A DNA stretch of 8,431 nt from Gemmatimonadales bacterium (GTDB taxonomy: Bacteria; Gemmatimonadota; Gemmatimonadetes; Gemmatimonadales; GWC2-71-9): contig JACCRH010000177.1 in NCBI GenBank assembly GCA_013813675.1, forward strand, positions 1-8,431, written 5' to 3'. Every line of letters begins with the position of its first letter. The stretch's first letter is position 1. A program made the translations under genes and the position numbers. The notes under the pieces are model-generated. The model was not told the DNA's origin. It searched no databases and saw only the letters and a list, made by a program, of their open reading frames with translations. Below, piece after piece: positions 5,496 to 8,431 of the stretch.

Positions 5496-6011
5496 ATGCA
5501 CTACCCCACTACTCCGCCGCTCCGGCGCTCCACCGTCAACGTCCTCACCGACCTTGGATGGGTCGCCGGGATCTTTCACGTACCGGGCCATCAGAGCCTG
5601 GTGGACTTCCTCGCCCCCGGGAACCATATCGTCAAGCTGACCCGGGTGCGGATTCCCAACGAGAGCGAGCGCATCCCTTTCATCGCGGTGCGCCGCGACT
5701 CCATCATCGCGATCGAGCCCACCCAGGGTGACGAGCTGGTGGAGACTCCGGGTAGCGGCGGGCGCACTACGCCGCACCGGGTGGGTTGCCTGCTCTCCGT
5801 GGGAATACTCCACGGTACTCTGGAAGTCCTGGTGAATGTCCGGGTCTCCGACTTCCTCAGACAGCAGCCCGGCTTCGCGGTTCTGCACGATTGCGTCGTG
5901 GTTTCCTACGGTCAGTCGCTCGAATCGAACGATGCCCGGAAGCTCCGGGTGGTCCTGGTCAACCTCGGGCGGGTCACGGGTGTGGCGGAGTGGGACAACC
6001 GGCGGGTCTGA
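5496..6011 (+). CDS. Protein of unknown function with an internal domain duplication (171 aa)
   Basis: The protein contains two similar halves, about residues 14-75 and 96-165, joined by a Gly/Thr/Pro linker. L17/L99, G21/G103, G25/G107, V29/V111 and D37-F38-L39/D119-F120-L121 align without gaps at a constant 82-residue offset. Both halves end in hydrophobic strands (FIAVRRDSIIAI and VVLVNLGRVTGV). Each unit looks like a small beta-barrel-like domain of the pattern strand, G-x-L/F-x-V, DFL, strand, strand. From memory it resembles small uncharacterised domains labelled DUF6812, but I could not check this. There is no signal peptide or membrane segment, so it is probably cytoplasmic. The start is uncertain: ATG 5496 has no Shine-Dalgarno, and an in-frame GTG at 5430 would add 22 residues but overlaps the opposite promoter region. 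It converges on the kinase operon, with stops 24 bases apart, so a signalling role is only suggested by context. Confidence 0.75.
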   Translation: MHYPTTPPLRRSTVNVLTDLGWVAGIFHVPGHQSLVDFLAPGNHIVKLTRVRIPNESERIPFIAVRRDSIIAIEPTQGDELVETPGSGGRTTPHRVGCLLSVGILHGTLEVLVNVRVSDFLRQQPGFAVLHDCVVVSYGQSLESNDARKLRVVLVNLGRVTGVAEWDNRRV

Positions 6012-6021
6012 ACCTGGCTCA

Positions 6022-6043
6022 GCGGCTTCGGAGTCTCAGCCGC
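6022..6043. terminator. Possible bidirectional hairpin between convergent genes
   Basis: GCGGCT (6022-6027) and AGCCGC (6038-6043) form a 6-bp stem with a 10-base loop. The hairpin lies just past the plus-strand stop at 6011 and overlaps the kinase stop codon (6036-6038). There is no T-run, so terminator activity is uncertain. Confidence 0.3.
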
Positions 6044-7301
6044 GGGTACGGCCCAACGTGAAGGAAAACGTAGCGCCCTGCCCGACCAACGCTTCGGCCC
6101 ATACCCGTCCGCCCATTCGATGGATGATCCGCTGGACCGTAGCGAGACCGATTCCGGAGCCGGGGAACTCGCTCGCCAGGTGCAGCCGCTGGAAAGGCCC
6201 GAAGAGCCGGTCGACATAGGCCATGTCGAACCCGGCCCCGTTGTCGCGCACGAAGTAGGTGGGCTCCCCCGCGGCCGTCGTCATCCCGAACTCGATCCGG
6301 CCGGCCGGCTCGCGGGCGGTGAACTTCCAGGCGTTCTCGAGCAGATTGGCGAGCGCGATGCGAAGCAGCCGTCCGTCGCCGGTCACCGTCACCCCGGGTC
6401 GGACCCGCGCCTCCATGGTGCGCTCGGGCTCGCTCTCCCGCAGCCGAGCGAGAATCGCGTCGGCCAGGGCGCTCAGATCCACATCCTGCTGCCGCAGCTC
6501 GGCCCGGCTCACCTTCGAGAGGTGCAGCACATCGTCGATCAGGTGGGACATCTGCCGGCTCGCCTCCTGCATCCGGTCGACGAAGCGGCGCCCGTCCGGG
6601 TCCAGCCTTTCCCCCTGGGTCTGGAGCACCGCGCGGCCGAAGGCCTCGATCCGCCGGAGCGGCGCCCTGAGGTCGTGGGAGACGGCGTAACTGAAGCTCT
6701 CCAGCTCCTGGTTCTTGTGCTCGAGGTCCCGCAGCAGCTCCGCCCGGGTCTCGGCCAGCTCCCGAGCCGCCTGCTCGCCCTCCCGGAGCTGATCGGCCTG
6801 ACGCCGCAGCAGCTCGCTCTTCTTTGCCAGCTCGACGAAGACCGACACCTTGGACCGGACGAATTCGGGAACCACCGGCTTGACCAGGTAGTCGACCGCG
6901 CCCACCGCGTAGCCCCGCACCGCCTCGGTGTGGGTCTTGTCCGCCGCGGTGAGAAAGATGATCGGCGTGTCTCGGCTCTTGTCCCGGTCCCGGATCAAGG
7001 CGGCCGTCTCGAAGCCGTCCATGTCGGGCATCTTCACGTCCAGCAGGATCACGGCAAAGTCGTGGGTCAGGAGCCACTTGAGCGCTTCCCGGCCGGACTC
7101 CGCCTTGACCAGGTTCTGCCCCAGACCCTGGAGCATCGCCTCCAGGGCCATCAGGTTGGCGGGCTGGTCGTCGACCAGGAGGATGTTGACCCGGTCGTCC
7201 GACTGGGCGGCTGGCCCGGCGGAATCCGAGACGGCCGGCGCCGAGAGCACGAGACCGTCCGCCCGCCCGGGGCCGGACGCGCCCCCTACCGGTACAGCCA
7301 T
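6036..7301 (-). CDS. Receiver-HisKA-HATPase histidine kinase
   Basis: The 421-residue kinase has an N-terminal receiver domain instead of a sensor. The receiver spans about residues 37-155: acidic pair D44-D45, phosphoacceptor D88 in LLDVKMP, T118 and K141. A predicted coiled-coil linker (about 157-203, rich in Leu, Glu, Arg and Gln) leads to HisKA with H209 in YAVSHDLRAPL. The HATPase domain has N323 in LLENAWKF, DNGAGF (353-358), GPFQRLH (368-374) and GSGIGL (381-386). All catalytic residues are present. HisKA resembles the phytochrome-like kinase group. No membrane segment is seen, so it should be cytoplasmic and controlled through phosphorylation of its receiver. The chosen ATG at 7301 overlaps the upstream gene by 16 bases. 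The same frame runs further upstream but is shadow of that gene. No Shine-Dalgarno is obvious, so coupling to the upstream gene is likely. Residues 1-36 are low-complexity and may include a later start. Confidence 0.9.
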   Translation of the reverse strand: MAVPVGGASGPGRADGLVLSAPAVSDSAGPAAQSDDRVNILLVDDQPANLMALEAMLQGLGQNLVKAESGREALKWLLTHDFAVILLDVKMPDMDGFETAALIRDRDKSRDTPIIFLTAADKTHTEAVRGYAVGAVDYLVKPVVPEFVRSKVSVFVELAKKSELLRRQADQLREGEQAARELAETRAELLRDLEHKNQELESFSYAVSHDLRAPLRRIEAFGRAVLQTQGERLDPDGRRFVDRMQEASRQMSHLIDDVLHLSKVSRAELRQQDVDLSALADAILARLRESEPERTMEARVRPGVTVTGDGRLLRIALANLLENAWKFTAREPAGRIEFGMTTAAGEPTYFVRDNGAGFDMAYVDRLFGPFQRLHLASEFPGSGIGLATVQRIIHRMGGRVWAEALVGQGATFSFTLGRTRG

Positions 7302-8431
7302 ACTCGCAGCAGCGACAGCAACTGGTCCATGTCCACCGGTTTGGCGATGTAGTCCGAGGCGCCGGCCTCGATGCACTTCTCGCGGTCGCCTTTCATCGCC
7401 TTGGCCGTCACCGCGATGATGGGAAGCTGGCGGAAGCGGGCGTGCTGCCGGATGGCGCGCATGGTCTCGTAGCCGTCCATCTCCGGCATCATCACGTCCA
7501 TCAGCACGACGTCGATGTCTCCCGCCTCCTGCAGCCGGGCGATGCCCTCCCGGCCACTCTCGGCGTAGGACACCTTCATCTCGCTGCGCTCGAGGAACGT
7601 GGTCAGCGCGAAGATGTTGCGGACGTCGTCGTCGACGATCAGCACTTTGCGCCCGGTCAGGGTCGGATCGGTGCGGTGAAGCTGCTCCAGCATCCGGCGC
7701 TTGCCGTCGGGCAGACTGGCGGTGACGCGGTGAAGGAACAACGCCGTCTCGTCGAGCAGCCGCTCGGGAGACCCGGCGTCCTTGATCACCACCGACTCCG
7801 CCAGCCGGCGCAGCTCGGCCTCCTCCCGCCGGCTGAGCTGCTTTCCGGTGTAGACGATGGTGGGGAGCTTGCGGAGCCCGATCTCGCTCTTCACCCGGGT
7901 GATGAGCTGGAAGCCGGTCATGTCGGGAAGGCCGAGGTCGAGCACCATGCAGTCGAAGTGCTCCTCCTGCAGCTTGGCGATCGCCTCCGCGCCAGTGCCC
8001 ACCGTGGTGGTCTGCACGTCGCCGCTGCCGATCAGCTCGACGATGCTCTGCCGCGCCACTTCGTCGTCCTCCACCACCAGCAGCCGCTTGACCGGGCGGT
8101 CCACGAATTCGTGCAGGGTGGTCAGGGCGTCGGAGAGCGACTCCTTGCTGGCGGGCTTCACCAGGAAGTCGATCGCCCCCAGCCGGAGCCCGCGCTGCCA
8201 GTTCTCCTCCACCGAGATGATGTGCACCGGGATGTGCCGGGTGGCCGGATCGTGCTTCAGGCGGTCGAGGATGGTCCAGCCGTCCGCGTCGGGCAACCGG
8301 AGGTCGAGCGTGACCGCGGTCGGCTGGTACTCCCTCGCCATCGTCAGGGCCCGGTCGGCGCGGTTGGCGACCAGCCCCTTGAACCCGCGGTCGCGGGCCA
8401 GGTCCAGAAGGATCTGGGCGAAGTTGGTGTC
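7286..8431 (-). CDS. C-terminal part of a hybrid histidine kinase with three receiver domains, cut by window edge
   Basis: The frame is open from the right edge to TAG at 7286, giving 381 visible residues. No start is visible: a Met at 8341 lies inside the first receiver, because the 30 codons before it (from DTNFAQILLDLARDRGF) continue that domain. Three receivers follow in tandem, numbered from the first visible residue. The first has D43 in TLDLRLPD, S73 and K92. The second (about 116-235) has E121-D122-D123, D165 in VLDLGLPD, T195 and K217. The third (about 262-378) has D267-D268-D269, D312 in LMDVMMPEMDG, T342 and K364. All phosphorylation residues are intact. From memory this tail is typical of large HAMP-repeat hybrid kinases of the Nik1-like type, whose HisKA and HATPase domains would lie beyond the window. 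It is followed by the 421-aa kinase with a 16-base overlap, implying one operon and probably one phosphorelay. Confidence 0.9.
   Translation of the reverse strand, partial: DTNFAQILLDLARDRGFKGLVANRADRALTMAREYQPTAVTLDLRLPDADGWTILDRLKHDPATRHIPVHIISVEENWQRGLRLGAIDFLVKPASKESLSDALTTLHEFVDRPVKRLLVVEDDEVARQSIVELIGSGDVQTTTVGTGAEAIAKLQEEHFDCMVLDLGLPDMTGFQLITRVKSEIGLRKLPTIVYTGKQLSRREEAELRRLAESVVIKDAGSPERLLDETALFLHRVTASLPDGKRRMLEQLHRTDPTLTGRKVLIVDDDVRNIFALTTFLERSEMKVSYAESGREGIARLQEAGDIDVVLMDVMMPEMDGYETMRAIRQHARFRQLPIIAVTAKAMKGDREKCIEAGASDYIAKPVDMDQLLSLLRVWLYR

Noticed and set aside
6019..7077. 352-residue minus-strand frame
   Set aside because: It is an out-of-frame shadow of the kinase on the same strand, extremely Gly/Arg/Ala-rich with no motif.
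6120..7352. 410-residue plus-strand open frame
   Set aside because: It is antisense to the complete receiver-HisKA-HATPase kinase, with low-complexity composition and no recognisable motif.
1..8431. CRISPR array, transposase, integrase, tRNA, rRNA or phage genes
   Set aside because: I found no spaced direct repeats, no transposase or integrase-like protein, no cloverleaf and no rRNA-like stretch.

Overview
The window is high-GC bacterial chromosome with mostly SD-preceded ATG starts, short intergenic gaps, several small lipoproteins and dense two-component signalling. This and the flavour of the secreted proteins (one resembles pilin-like proteins common in Gemmatimonadota) suggest an environmental Gemmatimonadota-like bacterium. 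No rRNA or other phylogenetic marker is present, so that assignment is inference. I see no mobile element, CRISPR array, tRNA or rRNA.

Left part (1-2800): a minus-strand pilin-like exported protein cut by the left edge; a plus-strand PAP2-family membrane phosphatase (754-1593); a 60-residue cationic minus-strand small protein with a strong Shine-Dalgarno; a 60-residue plus-strand lipoprotein; and a 157-residue minus-strand lipoprotein with a 12-bp tandem repeat near its N-terminus. The two lipoprotein genes converge on a GC-rich hairpin. These genes are mostly single units in alternating orientation, with a cell-envelope theme.

Middle (3112-5426): a stand-alone receiver-domain response regulator converges on a two-gene minus-strand operon. 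The operon is an extended-SDR NAD-dependent epimerase/dehydratase followed, with a 4-nt GTGA overlap, by a class I SAM-dependent methyltransferase. A sigma70-type promoter with both consensus hexamers (TTGACA, TATAAT, 19-bp spacer) lies about 97 bp upstream of the epimerase. The pair probably modifies a sugar, lipid or other small molecule, but the substrate cannot be read from sequence.

Right part (5496-8431): a 171-residue protein with an internal duplication and a possibly leaderless start converges on a signalling operon. In transcription order the operon is the C-terminal part of a large hybrid kinase with three receiver domains (cut by the right edge), then a receiver-HisKA-HATPase kinase overlapping it by 16 nt. 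Together they look like a multistep phosphorelay without a DNA-binding output in view. No dramatic new system stands out. The best leads are the duplicated-domain protein, the acidic-residue-free small protein, and the unusually organised kinase pair.
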